A DNA stretch of 5,793 nt from assembly GCA_947305675.1 (NCBI GenBank), contig CAMZED010000093.1, positions 1-5,793 of the forward strand, written 5' to 3'. The stretch comes from an uncultured Clostridia bacterium (lineage in GTDB: Bacteria; Bacillota; Clostridia; Oscillospirales; CAG-382). The first letter of the stretch is position 1. Every line of letters begins with the position of its first letter. This document shows positions 1 through 5,441 of this stretch, one piece after another. The position numbers were made by a program, and so were the translations under genes. The notes below the pieces were generated by a model that did no database searches, had not been told where the DNA came from, and was given only the letters and a program-made list of their open reading frames with translations.

Positions 1-3
1 GTT

Positions 4-18
4 TGTCAACATTGTCAA
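4..18 (-). promoter_or_regulatory. Two leftward -35-like TTGACA boxes at window edge
   Basis: Read on the minus strand, TTGACA occurs at 18-13 and again at 9-4, nine bases apart, preceded by A-rich sequence (A-tracts within 22-60). Any matching -10 element would lie left of base 1, so this is only half a promoter as seen here. Together with the complete leftward promoter at 66-94 it suggests tandem promoters for a transcription unit outside the window. The call rests on -35 matches alone. Confidence 0.4.
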
Positions 19-65
19 GCCCTTTTTTGCCCTTTCGTTTACTTTTTTTGATTTTCTTACACCGT

Positions 66-94
66 ATTTTATCATCGCACGGGCGGTTTGTCAA
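66..94 (-). promoter_or_regulatory. Leftward sigma-A-type promoter, extended -10
   Basis: On the minus strand a perfect TTGACA (94-89) is followed after exactly 17 bases by TAAAAT (71-66), a 5/6 match to TATAAT. A TG lies one base upstream of it, giving an extended -10. Transcription would start near 59-60 and run left out of the window. No start codon or gene of this unit is visible in bases 1-60. The -35 box with its three following bases is identical to that of the rightward promoter at 151-179. Confidence 0.65.
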
Positions 95-103
95 TACCCA
101 ATC

Positions 104-123
104 GCCAAATTCAACTATTTGGC
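104..123. repeat. 7-6-7 inverted repeat between divergent promoters
   Basis: GCCAAAT (104-110) and ATTTGGC (117-123) are perfect inverted arms around a 6-base centre. The repeat lies in the 56 bp between the leftward -35 (89-94) and the rightward -35 (151-156). That is a plausible place for an operator affecting both promoters. No T-run follows, so it is not a terminator. No known regulator motif was recognised, and a 7-bp arm can arise by chance. Confidence 0.4.
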
Positions 124-150
124 TGAAAGCCGGTTGAGGCGCCGAAAATC

Positions 151-179
151 TTGACAAACATACAACGCCGTGATATAAT
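151..179 (+). promoter_or_regulatory. Consensus sigma-A promoter driving the gene cluster
   Basis: Perfect TTGACA (151-156), a 17-base spacer and perfect TATAAT (174-179), with TG at 171-172 making an extended -10. The predicted start of transcription is about 186. It is the only convincing rightward promoter in the window and sits ahead of six closely packed genes, so it probably drives them all. A fully consensus promoter usually implies strong basal transcription or tight control by a repressor. Confidence 0.9.
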
Positions 180-226
180 GGTATTTGTGTATTTATATGC
201 CCTTACAGACGGTTATAATAAAAATA

Positions 227-247
227 AGTCGACAAAAAAAGTCGACT
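227..247 (+). repeat. Leader hairpin with A7 loop (or GTCGAC direct repeat)
   Basis: AGTCGAC (227-233), seven A residues and GTCGACT (241-247) form a 7-bp stem-loop. Because GTCGAC is itself palindromic, the same bases also make an 8-base direct repeat AAGTCGAC at 226-233 and 239-246. TTTTT follows at 254-258, six bases after the stem, which is a poor fit to an intrinsic terminator. Candidate roles are a weak attenuator, a mRNA-stabilising 5' hairpin or a protein-binding site. Confidence 0.4.
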
Positions 248-294
248 GAAAAGTTTTTAACCTTTTTATCCTCATCTATCCTTTTGCAATGCAC

Positions 295-300
295 GGAGAT
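295..300 (+). promoter_or_regulatory. Ribosome binding site deciding the 313 start
   Basis: GGAGAT precedes ATG at 313 by 12 bases, slightly long but usable. The alternative in-frame ATG at 289 lies upstream of this site and has only pyrimidine-rich sequence before it, with no Shine-Dalgarno match. This favours 313. Confidence 0.55.
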
Positions 301-312
301 CAAATTGGAATT

Positions 313-1341
313 ATGAATCAGAGTGTAATTTTTTACCGCGACAACGAAGAAGTAATAAAAAAATCCGTAACGCGTCGCGCGCGGTTGGCTTTTACCGTTG
401 CAGGCGTTGCCTGCACGTTGATGTTCCTGGCTGAACTGTTCAGCGAGTATTTGCGCAAAGCGATACAGCCCATTATATCCGGGGCGTTGATGACCGCCAC
501 CGGCGACGGTGAATATGCGGAATCGATTTCCAATCTGATATCCGAAATGATCCAATACGTATTATACCTTGTTGTTCCTTTCGGAATAGCCTTGCTGTTT
601 TTCAAACTGATCTCTTTAAATCAGCCTCGCGAACGGTTCACATCGCATTTTACGCCGTCGCTTCCCTTCCTTTATCTTTTCGGGGCGATCGGTCTGTCGT
701 ACGTGATAAACCTTGTTTCGAACCTTCTGTTCGGCGATCTTTTCGAATTGTTCGAGCAGCCGGATGAAGTAATGCCGACGAGCGTTTTGGGAGTTGTTTT
801 AACTTTTGTATCCATAGCCGTATTGCCGGCTGTTCTGGAAGAATGGGCATTCAGGGGTATAATTCAAAAGAACCTTATGCCATACGGCAGAGTCGGCGCA
901 ATAATCGTTTCTTCGCTGTTGTTCGGCTTGATGCATTGGACCCCGCAAAACATAATATTCGCTTCGTCTTTCGGGTTCATGCTTGCTGTCTGCTATGACT
1001 ATACAAGGTCGATCAAATTCACAATGATAATGCACTTTACGAATAATTTGATATCCGTTTCTCTTTCATACGCCGACCAAATATTCGGCGAGGATAACGA
1101 ATTGTATATTTTATTCGAGAACCTATATTTCTATACTATGATCATAATAGGAATAGTTGCGTTGATTTATTATATCCGCAAAGGAGTAAAAAAGAAGAAC
1201 GTTTCTTTTGCAAGGCCTAAGTTTGTTCAGTATAAACTTCCCGCACGGCGTTACTTTTTCCACGCGATATTCAACGTCGGTACGGCGTCGGTTTTGATCA
1301 CTTATATTTACTTGTTGATAATGATATTCAATTCGAATTGA
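313..1341 (+). CDS. CPBP family intramembrane metalloprotease
   Basis: Polytopic membrane protein of 342 residues with the three motifs of the CPBP (CAAX protease / bacteriocin-processing, Abi) family: EEWAFRG at 176-182, FGLMH ending at His208, and MHFTNN with His241 and Asn245. The paired glutamates and the two histidines are the family's catalytic or metal-site residues, so the enzyme should be active. About eight to nine hydrophobic segments are visible (near 23-46, 80-102, 115-140, 155-175, 190-207, 212-230, 235-250, 268-288 and 318-340). After the catalytic core comes a basic stretch (289-295, with Lys293-295) and a final membrane helix, an extension beyond the minimal family domain. 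The substrate is unknown; bacterial members include peptide-processing and bacteriocin-immunity proteins. An upstream start at 289 would add 8 residues but lacks a ribosome binding site. It is the first gene of the operon, 13 bp before tadA. The family call is secure; the role is not. Confidence 0.9.
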   Translation: MNQSVIFYRDNEEVIKKSVTRRARLAFTVAGVACTLMFLAELFSEYLRKAIQPIISGALMTATGDGEYAESISNLISEMIQYVLYLVVPFGIALLFFKLISLNQPRERFTSHFTPSLPFLYLFGAIGLSYVINLVSNLLFGDLFELFEQPDEVMPTSVLGVVLTFVSIAVLPAVLEEWAFRGIIQKNLMPYGRVGAIIVSSLLFGLMHWTPQNIIFASSFGFMLAVCYDYTRSIKFTMIMHFTNNLISVSLSYADQIFGEDNELYILFENLYFYTMIIIGIVALIYYIRKGVKKKNVSFARPKFVQYKLPARRYFFHAIFNVGTASVLITYIYLLIMIFNSN

Positions 1342-1342
1342 A
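1327..1342. repeat. Perfect 16-bp palindrome across the protease stop codon
   Basis: TTCAATTCGAATTGAA reads identically on both strands with no spacer and includes the TGA stop at 1339-1341. In RNA it could fold as a 6-bp stem with a TCGA loop. No T-run follows, so it is not a terminator. It sits in the 13-bp gap before tadA and partly covers the weak ribosome-binding region of that gene. It may be coincidental. Confidence 0.5.
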
Positions 1343-1354
1343 CGGAATCTTAAT

Positions 1355-1828
1355 ATGATCAAAGACGATGTTTATTATATGAAGCGCGCGATACGCTGCG
1401 CGGAATCCGCCGCACGCATAGGCGAAGTTCCCATCGGCGCGGTAATTGTAAAAGACGGCGAGGTTGTAGCCAAAGGATTCAATACCCGCGAAACAAAGCA
1501 CAATTCGCTTCATCACGCCGAAATAATTGCTATCGACCGTGCCTGTAAAAAGCTCAATGCCTGGAGGTTGAGCGACTGCACTCTTTACGTCACCGCGGAA
1601 CCCTGCCCGATGTGCGCGGGGGCGATCGTAAACGCAAGAATCAAACGTGTTGTTTTCGGATGCCGCGACCCGAAAGCGGGAGCATTCGGAAGCGTGTTCG
1701 ATCTGAGCGTTTATCCGCTCAACCACAAATATGAAGTGACAAGCGGCGTTTCGGAAGACGAATGCGCAAAATTGCTTTCCGATTTTTTCAAATCGTTAAG
1801 ATTACGTCCGAAAGGAGAAAAACAATAA
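1355..1828 (+). CDS. tadA: tRNA-specific adenosine deaminase TadA
   Basis: Cytosolic zinc enzyme of 157 residues that deaminates adenosine 34 to inosine in the anticodon loop of tRNA-Arg(ACG), letting one tRNA read several CGN codons. The cytidine/deoxycytidylate deaminase signature is complete: HAE at 54-56 (His54 zinc ligand, Glu56 proton shuttle) and PCPMC at 83-87 (zinc ligands Cys84 and Cys87). TadA-typical surroundings are present: GEVPIGAVIV (23-32), NAWRL (68-72), TLYVTAEPC and VVFGCRDPKAGAFGS. Length fits bacterial TadA (about 150-170 residues). The start at 1355 gives the expected N-terminal helix; the ribosome binding site is weak (an ACGGA-like run near 1342-1346), suggesting coupling to the upstream gene. 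The stop overlaps the next ATG (TAATG). A guanine deaminase is a less likely alternative given the TadA-like arginine-rich C-terminus. Confidence 0.96.
   Translation: MIKDDVYYMKRAIRCAESAARIGEVPIGAVIVKDGEVVAKGFNTRETKHNSLHHAEIIAIDRACKKLNAWRLSDCTLYVTAEPCPMCAGAIVNARIKRVVFGCRDPKAGAFGSVFDLSVYPLNHKYEVTSGVSEDECAKLLSDFFKSLRLRPKGEKQ
1811..1817 (+). promoter_or_regulatory. Ribosome binding site of the ACT-domain gene
   Basis: AAAGGAG lies inside the last codons of tadA, 10 bases before ATG 1828. It fixes the start of the ACT protein at 1828 rather than at the in-frame ATG 1762, which lies wholly inside tadA and would add 22 residues foreign to the family. Confidence 0.85.
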
Positions 1829-2103
1829 TGAAGAAAAAAGCTGTGATTTCGGTCACCGGGCGCGATAACGTCGGCATAATCGCAAAAGTAAGCGCTCTTT
1901 GCGCTGAATGCGGCGCAAATATAAGTGACATATCCCAAACTGTAATGAAAGAATATTTTGCTATGATAATGCTTGTGGAGATCGACGGTCTTAACCTGCC
2001 TTTTACCGAATTTGTCGACAAAGTAAGGTCTTTGGGCATAGAAAACGGGCTTGAGATAAACGCTATGCACGAGGATATTTTCGATTCGATGCACAAGATC
2101 TGA
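1828..2103 (+). CDS. ACT domain-containing protein, UPF0237 family
   Basis: A 91-residue protein consisting of a single ACT domain. The N-terminal strand-turn ISVTGRDNVGIIAKV (7-21), the GANISDISQTVM stretch (29-40) and the following FAMIMLVEID strand match the UPF0237 family (relatives of GcvR-type stand-alone ACT proteins). ACT domains usually bind amino acids or other small ligands and act as regulatory modules, often as dimers. The ligand of this family is not established. Length is normal for the family and there is no signal peptide, so it is cytosolic. It overlaps tadA by one base and precedes the UPF0210 gene by 12 bp, the pairing seen in many Firmicutes and streptococci. I infer it senses a ligand for, or forms a complex with, the UPF0210 protein. 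The family assignment is firm; the function is unknown. Confidence 0.94.
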   Translation: MKKKAVISVTGRDNVGIIAKVSALCAECGANISDISQTVMKEYFAMIMLVEIDGLNLPFTEFVDKVRSLGIENGLEINAMHEDIFDSMHKI

Positions 2104-2105
2104 CC

Positions 2106-2110
2106 GAGGA
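2106..2110 (+). promoter_or_regulatory. Ribosome binding site of the UPF0210 gene
   Basis: GAGGA ends five bases before ATG 2116, in the short gap after the ACT gene. Strong match and tight spacing support this start. Confidence 0.8.
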
Positions 2111-2115
2111 TTAAA

Positions 2116-3474
2116 ATGATAGAAACCAAAGACATAATCGAAACCATAAATATGATCCGGCAGGAAAACCTTGACATCCGCACCGTGACGGTGGGAATGT
2201 CTTTGTTCGACTGCGTAAGCGACGATAAAAAACGTTTTTTGAACAACGTTTATGACAAGATCACCCGCACAGCGGAGAAACTTGTCCCCGTCTGCGAGGA
2301 TATAGCCAAAACCTACGGAGTGCCGATAATCAACAAGCGTATCTCCGTTACACCGATTTCTCTTGTCGGCGGCAAACTCGACAGTGAAGGCTACGTCGAA
2401 TCGGCAAAAGTTTTGGACAGGGCGGCGGCAAACCTCGGCGTTAATTTTATCGGCGGGTTCGGAGCACTTGTACACAAAGGCGAAACTTATTGCGACAAAC
2501 AGCTTATCAGTTCGATCCCCGAAGCGCTTTCGACGACCGATTATGTTTGTTCATCGGTGAACGTTGCGACTACAAAAGCCGGGATAAATATGGACGCTGT
2601 CAAAAAGATGGGCGAAATCATCAAAAAAACCGCTTATCTCACGCGTGATAAGAACTCGATCGGCTGTGCAAAGCTCGTCGTGTTCGCTAACGTACCGGAG
2701 GACAATCCTTTTATGGCGGGCGCGTTTCACGGCGTAGGTGAGCCGGAATCGATAATAAATGTCGGCGTTTCGGGACCGGGAGTGGTCAGTTCGGCTATCA
2801 AACGCGCGGGCGACTGCAGCTTGAGCGAACTTGCAGACGTGATCAAAAAAACTTCGTTCAAGATCACACGCGTTGGTCAGCTTGTCGCGCACGAGGCGGC
2901 AAAGCGATTGGGCATTCCTTTCGGGATCGTCGATCTTTCGCTCGCCCCTACCCCGGCGATAGGCGATTCCGTTGCGGATATACTTGAGGAGATGGGTTTG
3001 GAAGCCTGCGGCGCTCACGGCACCACCGCCGCGCTTGCGATGCTTAACGACGCGGTAAAAAAAGGCGGCGTAATGGCTTCTTCGCACGTAGGAGGTCTTT
3101 CCGGCGCGTTTATACCCGTATCGGAGGACGCCGGAATGATCGCCGCGGTTGAAAAAGGTGTTCTTTCTGTCGAAAAACTTGAAGCAATGACTTCGGTCTG
3201 CTCGGTCGGCCTTGATATGATCGCCGTGCCGGGCGATACTGATGAAAGCGTTATTTGCGGCGTAATAGCCGACGAAATATCGATCGGCGTAGCAAATACA
3301 AAAACCACCGCGGTGAGGATAATCCCCGCGTACGGCAAAAAAGTCGGAGAAAGCGTCGATTTCGGCGGACTGTTAGGCAGCGCGCCGATAATGAAACTTC
3401 GGCCCCAATCGCCGAAGCGGTTTATCGACCGAGGCGGAAGAATTCCCGCTCCGATACACAGTTTGAAGAATTAA
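2116..3474 (+). CDS. UPF0210 / DUF711 (PFL-like fold) family protein
   Basis: Full-length 452-residue cytosolic protein of the conserved UPF0210/DUF711 family. Recognisable blocks include NLDIRTVTVGMSLFDC near the N-terminus, VHGxGE-like GVGEPESIINVGVSGPG (206-222), DLSLAPTPAIGDSVADILEE, ACGAHGTTAA (297-306) and the terminal RGGRIPAPIHS (439-449). These glycine-, histidine- and cysteine-rich conserved blocks suggest an enzyme active site. From general knowledge, the Streptococcus pneumoniae member SP0239 has a structure classed with the pyruvate formate-lyase-like glycyl-radical fold. I see no canonical glycyl-radical RVxGY loop at the C-terminus, so radical chemistry is not supported. Its reaction is not established. 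The gene follows the ACT-domain gene by 12 bp and precedes metG by 13 bp. The constant pairing suggests the ACT protein regulates it allosterically. No truncation or frameshift is seen. Confidence 0.95.
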   Translation: MIETKDIIETINMIRQENLDIRTVTVGMSLFDCVSDDKKRFLNNVYDKITRTAEKLVPVCEDIAKTYGVPIINKRISVTPISLVGGKLDSEGYVESAKVLDRAAANLGVNFIGGFGALVHKGETYCDKQLISSIPEALSTTDYVCSSVNVATTKAGINMDAVKKMGEIIKKTAYLTRDKNSIGCAKLVVFANVPEDNPFMAGAFHGVGEPESIINVGVSGPGVVSSAIKRAGDCSLSELADVIKKTSFKITRVGQLVAHEAAKRLGIPFGIVDLSLAPTPAIGDSVADILEEMGLEACGAHGTTAALAMLNDAVKKGGVMASSHVGGLSGAFIPVSEDAGMIAAVEKGVLSVEKLEAMTSVCSVGLDMIAVPGDTDESVICGVIADEISIGVANTKTTAVRIIPAYGKKVGESVDFGGLLGSAPIMKLRPQSPKRFIDRGGRIPAPIHSLKN

Positions 3475-3478
3475 GGAG
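3473..3478 (+). promoter_or_regulatory. Ribosome binding site of metG
   Basis: AAGGAG overlaps the UPF0210 stop codon (TAA 3472-3474) and lies 9 bases before ATG 3488. This is the best-placed ribosome binding site in the window and couples metG to the preceding gene. Confidence 0.88.
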
Positions 3479-3487
3479 ATATAAACA

Positions 3488-5440
3488 ATGAAAGAAAAGT
3501 TTTATATAACGACAGCGATAGCTTACGCTTCCGGAAAGCCGCACATCGGAAACACCTACGAAGCCGTTCTTACCGACGCGATAGCAAGGTATAAACGCGC
3601 AAGAGGTTTTGAAGTGTTCTTCCTCACCGGAACGGATGAACACGGTCAGAAGATCCAGCAGAAAGCCGAAGCGAAAGGCGTTACGCCGCAGCAGTACGTC
3701 GACGAGACCGCCGGAGTTATAAGGAATATTTGGGACAATTTTGAAGTCACTTACGATAAATTCATCCGCACCACCGACGACGAACACGTCAAGGTGATAC
3801 AAAAAGTGTTCAAAAAGCTTTACGAGCAGGGCGATATTTACAAGGGAGCATACGAAGGAAACTATTGCACCCCCTGCGAATCGTTCTGGACCGACACCCA
3901 GCTTGTAAACGGCAGGTGCCCCGACTGCGGCGGCGAAGTAAAAAAAGCGAGCGAAGAGGCTTATTTCTTCAAGCTTTCGAATTATACCGAAAGGCTTTTG
4001 AAGTTTTACGACGAAAATCCGGATTTTATCACCCCTGTTTCGCGCAAGAACGAAATGATAAACAACTTTATAAAACCCGGTCTGCAAGATCTTTGCGTAT
4101 CAAGGACGAGTTTTTCCTGGGGCATCCCCGTCGACTTCGACCCAAAACACGTCGTTTACGTCTGGCTTGATGCTCTGTTCAATTACGTCACCGCGATCGG
4201 ATACGACCCCGACGGATCGACCGAGCAGTTCAAAAAGCTGTGGCCCGCCGATCTGCACGTTATCGGCAAAGATATAGTCCGTTTTCATACGATCTATTGG
4301 CCGACATTCTTGATGGCTCTCGATATTCCTCTGCCCAAGCAGGTGCTCGGTCACCCGTGGCTGCTTTTCGGCGAGGATAAAATGAGCAAATCAAAAGGCA
4401 ACGTTATATACGGCGACGAGCTTATCAAAACCTTCGGGCTTGATCCGGTAAGGCATTATCTGCTTGCCGAGATGGGCTATTACAACGACGGAAGCATCAC
4501 CTACGAGAACCTTATCAAGCGCACGAACGCCGATCTTGCAAACACTTTAGGCAACCTCGTATCGCGCACCGGTGCGATGATAAAACAGTATTTCGGCGGC
4601 GTTATACCGAAAAACAACGGATCAGACGACGAATTCGCTTTAAAACTCAAAGAAACCGTAACCGCCGGAATAAAGGACGCCTGCGAAAAATTCGATAAAT
4701 ATCTTATCGCCGACGCGGATGCCGCGGTGTTCAACTCATTGAAAGCCTGCAACAAGTATATCGACGAGACTACCCCGTGGGCTCTCGCAAAAGACGAATC
4801 CCGCCGCGCGGAGCTTGCAAACGTGCTTTCAAACCTTGTCGACAGTATAAGGATTTGCAACCTCCTTATCCGTCCGATAATGCCGGATACCGCCGACAAG
4901 ATCGACTGTCTGTTCGGCGTGCCCGAGGCCGATTTCGATTCGGCTGTCGCTTACAAATATCTTTGCGAAGGAAATGCTGTCGGCGAGATCCCGATACTCT
5001 TCGCGCGCATAGACGAAAAGAAATTCTTTGCCGAATTTGAGAAGCAGAACAAAAAGGAAGCAAAAGAATCCGAAAAGAAAGTAAAAAAAGCCCAAAAAGC
5101 CGAAATGACCGCGCCTGAAGAAATCTGTATTGAAGATTTTGCCAAAGTTGATCTTCGCGTCGGCAAAGTGCTTGAATGCTCTCGCGCCGAAGGAAGCGAC
5201 AAACTGCTGCTGCTTGGCGTTGACGTCGGCGGCGAAAAGCGCCGGATCGTTTCCGGGATCGCAAAATATTACAAGCCCGAAGATCTTATCGGCAAAAATG
5301 TTATTGTCGTATATAACCTCAAACCCGCCGTTCTGCGTGGAAACGAAAGCAAAGGAATGATCCTTGCCGCCGACTGCGGCGACGGAGTGAAGGTAGTGTT
5401 CGCACCCGAGGACGCCGAACCCGGCAGCAAGGTCCGCTGA
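3488..5440 (+). CDS. metG: Methionyl-tRNA synthetase with C-terminal tRNA-binding domain
   Basis: Class I synthetase of 650 residues that charges tRNA-Met (initiator and elongator) with methionine in the cytosol; essential for translation. Domains in order: Rossmann catalytic half with the HIGH-type motif at 19-22 (here HIGN); connective insertion with one zinc knuckle, Cys127-x2-Cys130 and Cys144-x2-Cys147; second catalytic half with SWGIP, VWLDA and KMSKS at 298-302; helical anticodon-binding domain (about 345-490) with NTLGN (352-356) and the N-x-Y...PW block (Asn422, Tyr424, Pro430, Trp431); a lysine/glutamate-rich linker (about 518-541); and an OB-fold tRNA-binding domain (about 546-650, with DLRVGKV and NLKPAVLRGNESKGMIL), which in this family binds tRNA and supports dimerisation. 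Length fits the Bacillus/Clostridia type. The last histidine of HIGH is replaced by asparagine (see findings). Followed one base later by the tatD-family gene, as in B. subtilis metS-yabD. Confidence 0.98.
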   Translation: MKEKFYITTAIAYASGKPHIGNTYEAVLTDAIARYKRARGFEVFFLTGTDEHGQKIQQKAEAKGVTPQQYVDETAGVIRNIWDNFEVTYDKFIRTTDDEHVKVIQKVFKKLYEQGDIYKGAYEGNYCTPCESFWTDTQLVNGRCPDCGGEVKKASEEAYFFKLSNYTERLLKFYDENPDFITPVSRKNEMINNFIKPGLQDLCVSRTSFSWGIPVDFDPKHVVYVWLDALFNYVTAIGYDPDGSTEQFKKLWPADLHVIGKDIVRFHTIYWPTFLMALDIPLPKQVLGHPWLLFGEDKMSKSKGNVIYGDELIKTFGLDPVRHYLLAEMGYYNDGSITYENLIKRTNADLANTLGNLVSRTGAMIKQYFGGVIPKNNGSDDEFALKLKETVTAGIKDACEKFDKYLIADADAAVFNSLKACNKYIDETTPWALAKDESRRAELANVLSNLVDSIRICNLLIRPIMPDTADKIDCLFGVPEADFDSAVAYKYLCEGNAVGEIPILFARIDEKKFFAEFEKQNKKEAKESEKKVKKAQKAEMTAPEEICIEDFAKVDLRVGKVLECSRAEGSDKLLLLGVDVGGEKRRIVSGIAKYYKPEDLIGKNVIVVYNLKPAVLRGNESKGMILAADCGDGVKVVFAPEDAEPGSKVR

Positions 5441-5441
5441 T

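Larger units (their letters stand above)
186..312 (+). promoter_or_regulatory. 5' untranslated leader of the operon
   Basis: About 127 bases lie between the predicted transcription start and the preferred start codon at 313. The stretch contains the hairpin/direct repeat at 227-247, a T-run (254-258), a pyrimidine-rich stretch (about 261-285) and the ribosome binding site at 295-300. I recognise no riboswitch or T-box class in it; in particular no long T-box architecture fits although metG lies downstream. It could simply be a moderately long leader. Confidence 0.45.

Noticed and set aside
214..219. Second TATAAT in the leader as an alternative promoter
   Set aside because: No acceptable -35 box lies 16-18 bases upstream, and the consensus promoter at 151-179 explains transcription better.
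227..258. Leader hairpin plus T5 as an intrinsic terminator
   Set aside because: The stem is only 7 bp, has an A7 loop, and the T-run starts six bases after the stem; it would also block the operon's own promoter.
2171..2199. TTGACA inside the UPF0210 gene as an internal promoter
   Set aside because: No -10-like element occurs 16-18 bases downstream (GGAATG at the expected place).
1711..2475. Open frame of 254 codons on the minus strand across tadA, the ACT gene and the start of UPF0210
   Set aside because: It overlaps three well-supported genes, shows no recognisable family or ribosome binding site, and its composition (rich in Tyr, His, Phe) is what antisense reading of these genes gives.
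3422..4087. Open frame of 221 codons on the minus strand over the start of metG
   Set aside because: It is an antisense shadow of the MetRS catalytic domain with no independent support.
5080..5100. A-run in the MetRS linker as a programmed frameshift site
   Set aside because: The reading frame does not fit the X-XXY-YYZ slippery arrangement and the zero frame continues into an intact tRNA-binding domain.
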